Shown here piece after piece: positions 43,455 to 51,526 of a DNA stretch of 64,000 nt. The first letter of the stretch is position 1. Each line of letters starts with the position of its first letter. The notes below the pieces were generated by a model. That model was not told the origin of the DNA, did not search any database, and saw nothing but the letters and a program-made list of their open reading frames with translations. The translations under genes were made by a program, and so were the position numbers. The stretch is from Ruminococcus flavefaciens (lineage in GTDB: Bacteria; Bacillota; Clostridia; Oscillospirales; Ruminococcaceae): positions 1 to 64,000 of the forward strand of contig NZ_FRCT01000008.1 in NCBI RefSeq assembly GCF_900143025.1. The letters are read 5' to 3'.

Positions 43455-45278
43455 TCAAGCTTTTTTACTTCTGTCCTTAGCTCTCTGAGTATTACTGAGC
43501 ACTCTCTTTCTTATTCTGAGTGACTCGGGAGTTACTTCGAGGAGCTCATCATCAGCAAGGAACTCAAGACAATCCTCAAGGCTGAGCACTCTCGGAGGAA
43601 CAAGACGAAGAGCGTCATCGCTTCCGCTTGCACGGGTATTTGTGAGGTGCTTCTTCTTGCAGACATTAACAACGAGATCCTCTGTCTTTGGTGAAGCACC
43701 GACGATCATGCCCTCATATACAGGAGTACCTGCTTCGATGAAGAGCTGTCCGCGCTCCTGAGCGTTGTAAAGACCGTATGTAACAGCCTCGCCTGTCTCG
43801 AAGGATACGAGAGAACCTGTGTTTCTGCGCTCGATATCGCCCTTGTATGGCTGATAGCCGTCGAATACGTGGCTCATGATGCCCTCGCCCTTTGTATCTG
43901 TGAGGAATTCGCTCTTATAGCCGAAAAGTCCTCTTGCAGGGATAAGGAACTCGATACGCATACGGCTTCCCTGTGGGTGCATATCAACCATATCGCCCTT
44001 ACGTGCGCCTATCTTCTCCATTACAGAGCCAACGCAGTCCTCGGGAACGTCGATAACAAGACGCTCGATCGGTTCGAGCTTTCTGCCGTTCTCGTCCTGC
44101 TTGAAGAGTACTCTTGGAGTTGATACGCCGAGCTCATAGCCCTCACGGCGCATATTCTCGATAAGGATAGAAAGGTGCATCTCTCCTCTGCCTGCAACGC
44201 GGAACGCATCTGTGGAATCTGTTTCTGTTACACGGAGAGAAACGTCCTTGAGGAGCTCCTTGAAGAGTCTCTCGCGGAGCTGACGGGAAGTAACGAACTT
44301 ACCCTCGCGTCCTGCGAAGGGGCTGTCGTTTACCGAGAATGTCATTTCAACTGTAGGCTCGCTTATCTTTACGAACGGGAGCGGATCGGGAGCATCTGTT
44401 GCACAGATAGTATCGCCGATAGTGATATTCTCGATACCCGATATCCATACGATATCGCCCATCTGAGCTTCCTGTACGGGTACACGGTTAAGTCCCTGTA
44501 TCTGGAGAAGTGAAACTATCTTAGCGTTGTAGTTCTTCTTTGAGCCTGTGTAATCACAGACAGTTACCTGCTGGTTTACGGATATCTTACCTCTTACGAT
44601 ACGTCCGATACCGATACGTCCTACGTACTCGTTATAGTCGATAGAGGAAATGAGCATCTGGAGAGGATCGTTCTCCTCGCCCTTAGGCGGCTCGATGTAG
44701 TTTACGATAGTATCGAAAAGAGGCTTCAGGTCTGTACCTGCCTCGTACTGGCTGAGAGAAGCTGTACCGCTTCTGCCCGAACAGAAAAGGAGCGGGCTTT
44801 CGAGCTGATCCTCGTTTGCATCAAGATCAAGAAGAAGCTCTAATACTTCATCGCCGATCTCGTCAAGACGGGCATCGGGACGGTCTATCTTGTTTACGAC
44901 TACGATTATCTTGTGACCCATTTCAAGAGCCTTTGAAAGTACGAAACGAGTCTGAGGCATAGGACCCTCTGCTGCATCAACAAGCAGGAGAACACCGTCA
45001 ACCATTTCAAGTACACGCTCTACCTCGCCGCCGAAGTCAGCATGGCCTGGGGTGTCAATAATGTTGATCTTTATTCCGTTGTACATTACCGAGGTATTCT
45101 TCGCAAGGATAGTGATACCTCTTTCCCTCTCGATGTCGTTTGAGTCCATTACACGCTCGGCAACTGCCTGATTTTCACGGAACACGCCGCCCTGCTTGAG
45201 CATTTCGTCAACAAGGGTCGTCTTACCGTGGTCAACGTGCGCGATAATGGCGATGTTTCTTAAATCTTCTCTTATCAT
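43455..45278 (-). CDS. typA: Translational GTPase TypA/BipA
   Basis: 607 residues from ATG 45278 (GGAGG nine bases upstream); the in-frame extension to 45332 lacks support. G1 [11 protein letters not shown]2 GITILAKN, G3 [12 protein letters not shown]4 [12 protein letters not shown]-like domains follow and the C-terminus holds [15 protein letters not shown], typical of BipA. It helps large-subunit assembly and stress growth. Monocistronic or followed by weak read-through to the lipoproteins. Confidence 0.95.
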   Translation of the reverse strand: MIREDLRNIAIIAHVDHGKTTLVDEMLKQGGVFRENQAVAERVMDSNDIERERGITILAKNTSVMYNGIKINIIDTPGHADFGGEVERVLEMVDGVLLLVDAAEGPMPQTRFVLSKALEMGHKIIVVVNKIDRPDARLDEIGDEVLELLLDLDANEDQLESPLLFCSGRSGTASLSQYEAGTDLKPLFDTIVNYIEPPKGEENDPLQMLISSIDYNEYVGRIGIGRIVRGKISVNQQVTVCDYTGSKKNYNAKIVSLLQIQGLNRVPVQEAQMGDIVWISGIENITIGDTICATDAPDPLPFVKISEPTVEMTFSVNDSPFAGREGKFVTSRQLRERLFKELLKDVSLRVTETDSTDAFRVAGRGEMHLSILIENMRREGYELGVSTPRVLFKQDENGRKLEPIERLVIDVPEDCVGSVMEKIGARKGDMVDMHPQGSRMRIEFLIPARGLFGYKSEFLTDTKGEGIMSHVFDGYQPYKGDIERRNTGSLVSFETGEAVTYGLYNAQERGQLFIEAGTPVYEGMIVGASPKTEDLVVNVCKKKHLTNTRASGSDDALRLVPPRVLSLEDCLEFLADDELLEVTPESLRIRKRVLSNTQRAKDRSKKA

Positions 45279-45344
45279 ATTTTCTTTCCTCCAAGTTATC
45301 ATTAACTTTGTTTCTTTATATGTAAACGGCAAAAGCGCCGATTT

Positions 45345-45983
45345 TTACATAAGATATTCCAGACGCGAACGAAGTGTATCTATATTTGTGAATGTTCGCG
45401 GGATATAGAGTGTTTTCTTGCGTGTGGGAACTAATGCGGAATTCTTGTTCACGACAGTAAGCTGTGCCTTTACTGTGAGGAATTCCTTTCCCTCATTGAT
45501 CGAAAAGACCTTATCTATGACGCTTCCGCTGTACTCGGCTACCTGTCTGTTGCAGACGAATTCCTCAACATATGAAGTAGAGGGAAGCTTTTTCAGGTTT
45601 TTTATTATACGGTTTGCACGGGCAAGGCTTCCGCCCACAAGGAAGCTGTACTGCGAACCGAAAAGGGTATCGTTTGTACAGGCTTTGAGTATATCTATCT
45701 GATATATATCCGACTCGTCAATAACATAAGCCATGAAATAGCCTGTATTCTTTATCTTTCTAATTGTTCTCAGAACCAAAATCAGTCCGATGAGTACAGG
45801 TATCAATATAAGAATGAACAATGGATTTATGTCGTTGTCTGAAAGTGCGATAAAGCCGTACACTACAAGTCCGACAAATAATATCAAAACTGAAAGAATT
45901 ATTGTAATTCCTGTGCCGCCCGACATTTTCTGCTGATATGTGGCATCAATTCTGTCGGCATCGTCTAATCTGCATACTGTCAT
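45345..45983 (-). CDS. Two-TM membrane protein of unknown function
   Basis: 212 residues; two adjacent helices (about 25-47 and 53-70) then a cytoplasmic alpha/beta domain (about 85-212). No family recognised. AAGGAG seven bases ahead of the ATG. One base separates it from the next gene upstream, so the two form an operon. Confidence 0.68.
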   Translation of the reverse strand: MTVCRLDDADRIDATYQQKMSGGTGITIILSVLILFVGLVVYGFIALSDNDINPLFILILIPVLIGLILVLRTIRKIKNTGYFMAYVIDESDIYQIDILKACTNDTLFGSQYSFLVGGSLARANRIIKNLKKLPSTSYVEEFVCNRQVAEYSGSVIDKVFSINEGKEFLTVKAQLTVVNKNSALVPTRKKTLYIPRTFTNIDTLRSRLEYLM

Positions 45984-45984
45984 A

Positions 45985-46515
45985 TTACTTCTCCTTATAC
46001 TTTGTTCCTATTTTCTTGCGCAGTAAAGCTCTGAATTCCTCTGCTGTTCCCTCAACTATCTCGCTCTCATTGAAAACGATATATCCCGAGCCGTCGATCA
46101 ACACGCTGAAAAAGCCTTCTTTCTCCTCAGCACTGACAACGCGGACGTATTTATATGAGCTGTGAGACTCGGAAACATCAGTATGTGTATCAAGAACGAT
46201 ATCATCTTCCTCAAATGAAACATTTATGCCGTAATTAGGATTTTTGCTGCAAAAGAGCTTGAAGCCCTTTACAGGATCGAGCTTTCTGAGCCTGTAGCCC
46301 AAAGACATAAACATTGCAAATATGATCGTCAGACAGGTCAGCATTATTCCGTTGACCGAGCGTGTCGAAAGAGTTACCAATATAGTTAATACAGCTATGA
46401 GAACAAACATGGCACCTGCAAACACAGTAACTTTTTTCATTTTTTTAAATACTTCCGCATTCTTTACAAGGGCAGAATAATGCTTGATATCATAATTTTT
46501 TACTTCGATCTTCAC
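45985..46515 (-). CDS. YcxB-like membrane protein
   Basis: 176 residues from GTG 46515 with AGGAGG seven bases upstream; a reading extended to 46650 would cross a terminator. Two helices at about 26-65, then VSFEEDDIVLDTHTDVSES and YKYVRVVSAEEKEGFFSVLI, matching the YcxB-like C-terminal fold (a small PH-like domain). Function unknown. First of the two-gene unit. Confidence 0.72.
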   Translation of the reverse strand: MKIEVKNYDIKHYSALVKNAEVFKKMKKVTVFAGAMFVLIAVLTILVTLSTRSVNGIMLTCLTIIFAMFMSLGYRLRKLDPVKGFKLFCSKNPNYGINVSFEEDDIVLDTHTDVSESHSSYKYVRVVSAEEKEGFFSVLIDGSGYIVFNESEIVEGTAEEFRALLRKKIGTKYKEK

Positions 46516-46594
46516 ATTGAACCCTCCTACATTACTTATAAAATTCTTAACAAAGCCGCTGTGTTTCCGTGCAATTCCTCTTTTTTTTCGGGCA

Positions 46595-46624
46595 TAAAAA
46601 AGCCCTTGCAGGGAATTTGCAAGG
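46595..46624 (-). terminator. Second terminator after tRNA cluster
   Basis: CCTTGCA/TGCAAGG stem, then GCTTTTTT on the minus strand. Confidence 0.8.
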
Positions 46625-46655
46625 TTGGTGTGGTGAATAGTCGTAAACAAAAACA

Positions 46656-46673
46656 GCCCCGAATTTTCGGGGC
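46656..46673 (-). terminator. Terminator after tRNA-Tyr
   Basis: GCCCCGAA/TTCGGGGC stem with a short TT loop, followed on the minus strand by TGTTTTTG, directly after the CCA end of tRNA-Tyr. Confidence 0.85.
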
Positions 46674-46678
46674 GCTTC

Positions 46679-46764
46679 TGGTGGGAGAGGATGGATTCGG
46701 ACCATCGAAGCTGAAAAGCAACAGATTTACAGTCTGCCCCCTTTGGCCACTCGGGAACTCTCCC
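46679..46764 (-). tRNA. tRNA-Tyr (GTA)
   Basis: 86 bases with encoded CCA. GGGAGAG acceptor pairs with CTCTCCC; anticodon GTA in ACTGTAAATC; long variable arm (class II) as for bacterial tRNA-Tyr; T-arm GGTCCGAATCC. Confidence 0.95.
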
Positions 46765-46799
46765 ATTGATTAGATTGTTTTTGCATCAAGGCAAAATAA

Positions 46800-46875
46800 T
46801 GGAGCTGGTGGACGGACTCGAACCCCCGACCTGCTGATTACAAATCAGCTGCTCTACCAACTGAGCTACACCAGC
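46800..46875 (-). tRNA. tRNA-Thr (TGT)
   Basis: 76 bases with encoded CCA. GCTGGTG acceptor, D-arm AGCTCAGTTGGTAGAGC, anticodon TGT in GATTTGTAATC, T-loop GGTTCGAGTCC. Standard cloverleaf. Confidence 0.95.
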
Positions 46876-46890
46876 GTTTAACGCTTAATT

Positions 46891-46919
46891 ATTATATCAC
46901 ATTATTTCCGAGTTGTCAA
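46891..46919 (-). promoter_or_regulatory. Promoter ahead of tRNA-Thr/Tyr
   Basis: Minus strand TTGACA (46914-46919), 17-base spacer, TATAAT (46891-46896), located between tRNA-Pro and tRNA-Thr. Confidence 0.88.
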
Positions 46920-46950
46920 GTACTTTTTTGAAGTTTTTTCAAAAAAATTC

Positions 46951-47027
46951 TGGTCGAGGCGACAGGACTCGAACCTGCGGCATCTTGCTCCCAAAGCAAG
47001 CACTCTACCAAACTGAGTTACGCCTCG
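46951..47027 (-). tRNA. tRNA-Pro (TGG)
   Basis: 77 bases with encoded CCA. CGAGGCG acceptor pairs with CGCCTCG; anticodon TGG in GCTTTGGGAGC; T-loop GGTTCGAGTCC. Confidence 0.95.
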
Positions 47028-47065
47028 GACACTCAGAAGCTGTATCCGTGATAAACAGCTTTTAT

Positions 47066-47094
47066 ATTATATCAAAGCAATATGGGATTGTCAA
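47066..47094 (-). promoter_or_regulatory. Promoter of tRNA-Pro
   Basis: Minus strand TTGACA (47089-47094), 17-base spacer, TATAAT (47066-47071), about 40 bases before the tRNA. Confidence 0.9.
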
Positions 47095-47170
47095 GACTAA
47101 ATTTCAGTTTTTGTATAACTGCACAATATTCAACACTATTCCGCGTATATATTATCAAAGTGACAAAAAA

Positions 47171-47188
47171 GGGAGCTTCAAGCTCCCT
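47171..47188 (-). terminator. Terminator of small acidic protein gene
   Basis: GGGAGCTT/AAGCTCCC stem, then TTTTTTG on the minus strand. Confidence 0.88.
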
Positions 47189-47197
47189 CCAAAGTCA

Positions 47198-47461
47198 TTA
47201 GTCCTTGATATCGTCAACAATATCTTCAGCAGCGTCCTTGATATCCTCTGCCTTGTCCTTGATCTCCTCAGCAGCGTCGCTTACAGCATCATCATTGATC
47301 TCGAAGTCGATGCTCTCATCTGTATCGAAATTATCGAAATCATCGTAATCGTCATCATCATAATCATTTCCCGAGCTCTTATCCTTGAGAGCCTGTGCTG
47401 CGACATATCCAACGGCGGTTGCTGCAGTAGCAGCTAAAATAGCAACTAAAAATTTATTCAT
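47198..47461 (-). CDS. Small membrane-anchored acidic protein
   Basis: 87 residues from ATG 47461 (AGAGGA upstream). One N-terminal hydrophobic segment (about 3-25; it may be a signal anchor), then a very acidic Asp/Tyr-rich stretch and a helical C-terminus with repeated DxAExIKDxAEDI heptad-like units. Own terminator. No recognised family; the repeats could form an amphipathic or coiled-coil helix. Confidence 0.72.
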   Translation of the reverse strand: MNKFLVAILAATAATAVGYVAAQALKDKSSGNDYDDDDYDDFDNFDTDESIDFEINDDAVSDAAEEIKDKAEDIKDAAEDIVDDIKD

Positions 47462-47569
47462 TTTATTTTCCTCTTTTCTCCGCAAGAATTAGTACTTACC
47501 GAACCGCTTGCGACCGGATTACGATAATCTATAAATATTATATCATACTTTTTTTCTGATTTCAACTCT

Positions 47570-48295
47570 TTACATATTATTTGTTAAAAACATCAAAATT
47601 GAAAGGGCTGTTATTGGTGCAGTTTCACAACGCAGTATTCTCTTGCCCAGCCAGACCTGCGCAGCACCGATATTTACCGCTGCTTCCGCCTCTTCCTTAT
47701 CGAAGCCGCCCTCGCTGCCTATAAACAGTCCAACTGTTCTTGCGCCGTCAAGCTCAACATCGCCGAACGGCACTCCTCCCTCCTCCTCATAGAGCAGGAT
47801 ATTACGGTCAAGCTGCTTCATCATTTCAAGAGCTTCTTTAAGGCTGACCATAGATGTTACCTCAGGGATAATGCCTCTGCCCGACTGCTTTGCAGCTCCC
47901 TCAGCAATCTTGTTAAGTCGGGGTAACTTCTTATTTGTAAAGTCCTTTTCATCAGGACGCGAAACGCAACGTCTTGTGAGCACGGGAACTATCCTCGACA
48001 CGCCCAGCTCAACGCTTTTCTGGATTATATATTCAAGCTTGTCCAGCTTTGGCACAGCCTGAAACAAAGTGACCTCGATATCAGGCTCTGCTGCGCATAT
48101 CTGCTTGTCCACAAGGTCAAGATAGACCTCATCGGGAGTTATACTCCTTATAACGCAATGATGGTCTATGCCGTTGCAGCAGACTGTGACCTCTTCCCCT
48201 GCTCTCATGCGCAGAGAACGTCCTATATGATTTGCGTCGCTGCCCCTCAGCACTATATTATTCTCATCAAGCTCATTCGTAAAAAATCTTGGCAT
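47570..48295 (-). CDS. rsmE: 16S rRNA (uracil1498-N3)-methyltransferase
   Basis: 241 residues. MPRFFTNELDENNIVL and GSDANHIGRSLRMRAGEE at the PUA-like N-terminus; SPOUT knot with GLFIGSEGGFDKEEAEAA and LGKRILRCETAPITALSI, the S-adenosylmethionine-binding region. prmA, often adjacent, is absent here. Confidence 0.94.
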   Translation of the reverse strand: MPRFFTNELDENNIVLRGSDANHIGRSLRMRAGEEVTVCCNGIDHHCVIRSITPDEVYLDLVDKQICAAEPDIEVTLFQAVPKLDKLEYIIQKSVELGVSRIVPVLTRRCVSRPDEKDFTNKKLPRLNKIAEGAAKQSGRGIIPEVTSMVSLKEALEMMKQLDRNILLYEEEGGVPFGDVELDGARTVGLFIGSEGGFDKEEAEAAVNIGAAQVWLGKRILRCETAPITALSILMFLTNNM

Positions 48296-48365
48296 ACTGC
48301 ACCGCCTTTATATTTCAGTCTGTATTCTGATTTTAACACATATCAGCAGATTAGTCAATAAAAAT

Positions 48366-48388
48366 ACCCCCGTCGACTGACAGGGGAG
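48366..48388 (-). terminator. Probable terminator of VanY-like gene
   Basis: CCCCTGTCAG / CGACGGGG imperfect stem, then TATTTTTATT on the minus strand, just after the stop at 48392. Confidence 0.6.
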
Positions 48389-48391
48389 CAA

Positions 48392-49528
48392 TTATTCTTT
48401 ATATTTCGAGTCTATGCCAAGATATTCCTCAAGGCACTGACCGCTGTTATAGAGCTTTGTTGCAAGCTTTGAGCCTACATATCTTATATGCCACGGCTCG
48501 TACTGATAGCCTGTATAAGCCTCCTTGCCCTGTGGGTAGCGGATTATGAAGCCGTACTCGTGAGCGTGCTCTGCAAGCCATGCTGACTCGGGAGTATATC
48601 CGAATTCATCGTTTATCGTATTCACGTCGATAACAAGTCCTGTCTGATGCTCGGAATATCCGGGACGGGCGGAATAGGTATCAGCGGCGTCCTTGCCGTC
48701 CTGCTGTACGTAGTTGTCGTAGATCTTCTCCTGATCGCTGTATGAACGATAGCCCGAACCCACATATATTTTCAGCCCCTCCTTTGAAGCGTCGCCCGAA
48801 AGCTTCTGGAACTGCTCATATACCAGCGGTTCAAGCTTGGGATCAAAAGTTGACGGAAGGCTGTAGCTCTTGTTCGCTATCAAAACCCCGTCTACATAAG
48901 TAAGCCCCTCTGTATCATAAACAGGGGGCTCTGGAGCCTCAGTCCTGTTGGACTGAGGCGAAGCTGTATCGTTGTTTGAAGTTCCGTCACCGCGGACAGT
49001 TACCTTTATCATTACCTCCTGTGTCTGATCCTTTGCAGATCTCAGGGTAACGTAGCAGGTTCCGGGGGAAACGCCCTTGATGTGACCGTAATCGTCTACC
49101 GTAGCAATAGTATAGTCGCCTGATGACCAGCGTTCATCAGCCTCGGAAGCACCGTCTGGGTACTGCTGTACCATAGGTGTATCGGTCTCGCCGACCTCAA
49201 TGAAAACAGAGTACTTGTCAAGCTTGAAATCGCTCTTGTTTACGGGATCAGAGAGAGTTGCCGTAGTGGTAACGGTCGTAACTATAGGAGCGTCTGTATT
49301 TGTAACGACCGTAGTCGTTGTAGTGACATTTGTCTTAGCCTTGCCCTTTTCATCTTTCTTTGGATCGCCCTTGCAAGCGTTGGCAACGAGAATAACGAAC
49401 ATCAGCACAAGGGATGCCAGAATGAAAAGTGCAGTGAGCTGTCTTCTTCTCAGCGTTTTGCGGGATACTCTTTTACGGGGACGATGTGACTCATATCTAT
49501 CATATCTATCGTATCTGTTGTTGTCCAT
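48392..49528 (-). CDS. VanY-type D-alanyl-D-alanine carboxypeptidase
   Basis: 378 residues. A basic N-terminus with repeated YDRYD, one membrane anchor (about 31-50), Thr-rich linker (about 65-90), a Big_2/Ig-like domain (about 95-180), a Pro/Glu linker and the VanY domain (about 215-370). Zinc ligands: SEHQTGLVIDV (SxHxxGxxxD) and EPWHIRYVG. Trims peptidoglycan stem peptides outside the cell. Not accompanied by vanHAX-like genes, so a resistance role is unlikely. Confidence 0.88.
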   Translation of the reverse strand: MDNNRYDRYDRYESHRPRKRVSRKTLRRRQLTALFILASLVLMFVILVANACKGDPKKDEKGKAKTNVTTTTTVVTNTDAPIVTTVTTTATLSDPVNKSDFKLDKYSVFIEVGETDTPMVQQYPDGASEADERWSSGDYTIATVDDYGHIKGVSPGTCYVTLRSAKDQTQEVMIKVTVRGDGTSNNDTASPQSNRTEAPEPPVYDTEGLTYVDGVLIANKSYSLPSTFDPKLEPLVYEQFQKLSGDASKEGLKIYVGSGYRSYSDQEKIYDNYVQQDGKDAADTYSARPGYSEHQTGLVIDVNTINDEFGYTPESAWLAEHAHEYGFIIRYPQGKEAYTGYQYEPWHIRYVGSKLATKLYNSGQCLEEYLGIDSKYKE

Positions 49529-49597
49529 ATTATAAAATCCCTTCCTCTGTATAAATAGTACGGATAAACTTCATGTCCGCATAAAAATCTTATTAAC

Positions 49598-49626
49598 ATT
49601 ATAGCATAGCAGCATTGAAATGTCAC
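49598..49626 (-). promoter_or_regulatory. Promoter of VanY-like gene
   Basis: Minus strand GTGACA (49621-49626), 17-base spacer, TATAAT (49598-49603). The 336-base gap 49529-49864 holds this and the divergent promoter at 49778; I see nothing else in it. Confidence 0.75.
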
Positions 49627-49777
49627 GCAATTTTACTTCAATTCCGCAATTTTTTAACAACTTGACATATAACGCCGCTCATTTTTGTCATTTTTTAACA
49701 AAGCACTCCGCAATATCCGCCCTTTTAACTGCAAAAGAGCAATTTTTTTCGCTTGCAGACCAAGCCTCGCTGCCGCC

Positions 49778-49806
49778 TTGACAGTTTGTCTGCGAACGAG
49801 TATAAT
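49778..49806 (+). promoter_or_regulatory. Promoter of solute-binding protein gene
   Basis: TTGACA (49778-49783), 17-base spacer, TATAAT (49801-49806): full consensus, leader about 50 bases. Confidence 0.9.
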
Positions 49807-49864
49807 ATAGAGTGGTTCATACCGCATAAGGATAACAACAGCGGTCATGAAAGGAGTTAAGCAC

Positions 49865-51271
49865 ATGAAAGATTTCAAACGGCTGACTGCGGCTGTAATC
49901 GCCGCTGCGGCTGTAATATCAACTGCCGTTTCATGCAGCAGCAAAAAGAAGGACAGCAATAAAGAAAAAGCCACGGAAGCCGGTCAGAGCGCAGAGAGCA
50001 CAACTGCAAAGGATACTTCCGACTCAGCAGGCAAGCCCGATACCTCAATGGAGATATACTGGCTCTCAGATTATGATATCAACCCTGCGGAGGGCGAAAA
50101 AAGGTCCACAGCTCTTTCACTTTTCGAGGACGTTTACAACGGAAAGGTCACATATCTTCCCACAACTGCCGAGGACAAGTACAACGAGCTTGCATCACAG
50201 ATAAACGCAGGTGCGGCAGTGGATATGTTCCCCTACGACGCAAAGGTATTCCCCGACGGCGTTATGCGCGACCTCTTTGCCCCGCTTGACCCGTACTACG
50301 AGGATCTGGGCATGGACAGCGGCATCTGGGACGAAATGTCGGGCGTTATAGATATGTTTGCCTATAAAGGTCAGCACTATGTAATGCCTTATTCGATATC
50401 AGACCCGTTCGTGCTGACATACAGCCGAAAGCTCATGCAGTCAGAGGGCATAGACGACCCGCGCAAGCTCTGGCAGGAGGGCAAATGGGACTGGAACGCA
50501 TTGAAGTCCATGATCGAGAAATTCAAGTCAAACAATCCCGGTGCCTATAGAATAGGTATAAACGGCTGGTACGGACAGGCTGCACTTGCATCAACAGGTC
50601 ACAGAGTAGTGGAATTTGACGGCAATACACTGAAAAACAATATATACGACCCCGAAATAGCAAACGCCGTAAGTCTTACCAACGATATACTGCTCAACGG
50701 CTGGTACAGCGCAAACTGGCGCGATACCTTCCCTACCGACTTCAATACCCTGTTCCTGGCGTCTACCGACTGGACTCTCCCTATATCCAACGCAGCAAAT
50801 CCCGAGGCAGACCTTATGATAGTGCCATTCCCCAAAGAGCCCAATGCAGACAAGAACTACATCTCCTGCAACTTTGACGCCCGTATGCTGGTAAAGAATT
50901 CCGACAACAGCAATGCTGTGGCTACATATATCAAGTGTGAGCGTCTTGCCGCCTCAGACGAGACCATGAAGAAAAAGACAAAGGAATACGCTACAACAGT
51001 CCATAAAAATCAGTCGGGAACCTTCAGGAGCTTCGTTACCGAGGAGCAGTATGACGCACTTATGGAGTACACCGACCTTTCAAAGGTAACTCCCGTTTTC
51101 GATTACGGATACGGCATGGGCGACGCTATGACCGGCTACGGAGCATACACCAATGACACCAGAGGCGCTATGTACCGCATAACCGATACCGAAGTCGGCA
51201 AGGACTGGGAGGCTATCAAGAATACATTCTCTCCCGTCATCGACGAGCAGATAGCACAATACAACAATTAA
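49865..51271 (+). CDS. Extracellular solute-binding lipoprotein, sugar ABC type
   Basis: 468 residues from ATG 49865, with AAAGGAG eight bases upstream; an ATG at 49847 lies before that SD. Lipobox TAVSC (Cys24), Ser/Thr-rich linker, then a family 1 solute-binding fold (YNELASQINAGAAVDMFPYD; RKLWQEGKWDWNALKSMIEKF; DWTLPISN). Such proteins deliver oligosaccharides to ABC permeases, but no permease or ATPase gene is adjacent, so it must pair with a distant transporter. Immediately upstream of the two cellulase genes. Confidence 0.87.
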   Translation: MKDFKRLTAAVIAAAAVISTAVSCSSKKKDSNKEKATEAGQSAESTTAKDTSDSAGKPDTSMEIYWLSDYDINPAEGEKRSTALSLFEDVYNGKVTYLPTTAEDKYNELASQINAGAAVDMFPYDAKVFPDGVMRDLFAPLDPYYEDLGMDSGIWDEMSGVIDMFAYKGQHYVMPYSISDPFVLTYSRKLMQSEGIDDPRKLWQEGKWDWNALKSMIEKFKSNNPGAYRIGINGWYGQAALASTGHRVVEFDGNTLKNNIYDPEIANAVSLTNDILLNGWYSANWRDTFPTDFNTLFLASTDWTLPISNAANPEADLMIVPFPKEPNADKNYISCNFDARMLVKNSDNSNAVATYIKCERLAASDETMKKKTKEYATTVHKNQSGTFRSFVTEEQYDALMEYTDLSKVTPVFDYGYGMGDAMTGYGAYTNDTRGAMYRITDTEVGKDWEAIKNTFSPVIDEQIAQYNN

Positions 51272-51291
51272 TAAGAAAATAATGACATTTC

Positions 51292-51321
51292 AGTCCCCGA
51301 TAACTTCGGGGACTTCTTTTT
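51292..51321 (+). terminator. Terminator of solute-binding protein gene
   Basis: AGTCCCCGA/TCGGGGACT stem, TAACT loop, then TCTTTTT. Confidence 0.9.
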
Positions 51322-51462
51322 ACAATAGTATATACATGATATCAATTTTTTATGATAGTAAAATCCAACAATTAACAAATACCTTTTTTATCGAAATCTC
51401 CAAAGTTGCCGCCCTTTGTGAGAAATTACACAAATTGTTCACAAAAACGATGTAAAAAGTGT

Positions 51463-51468
51463 TATAAT
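51463..51468 (+). promoter_or_regulatory. Probable -10 box of first GH9 gene
   Basis: TATAAT preceded by GTGT. The nearest -35-like sequence, TTCACA (51438-51443), is 19 bases away, so an activator may be needed. Leader about 58 bases. Confidence 0.55.
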
Positions 51469-51526
51469 GATAGATGAGGAATTACGCCTTCTTTAAAAGA
51501 CGTATTTATGAGAGGAGTTTTTAACA

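Noticed and set aside
46516..46650. N-terminal extension of the YcxB-like protein
   Set aside because: It runs across the T-run and hairpin downstream of the tRNA cluster; the GTG at 46515 has AGGAGG at proper spacing.
48392..49528. Vancomycin-resistance gene
   Set aside because: The VanY-like domain is alone, without vanH/A/X or a two-component system; a housekeeping carboxypeptidase is more likely.
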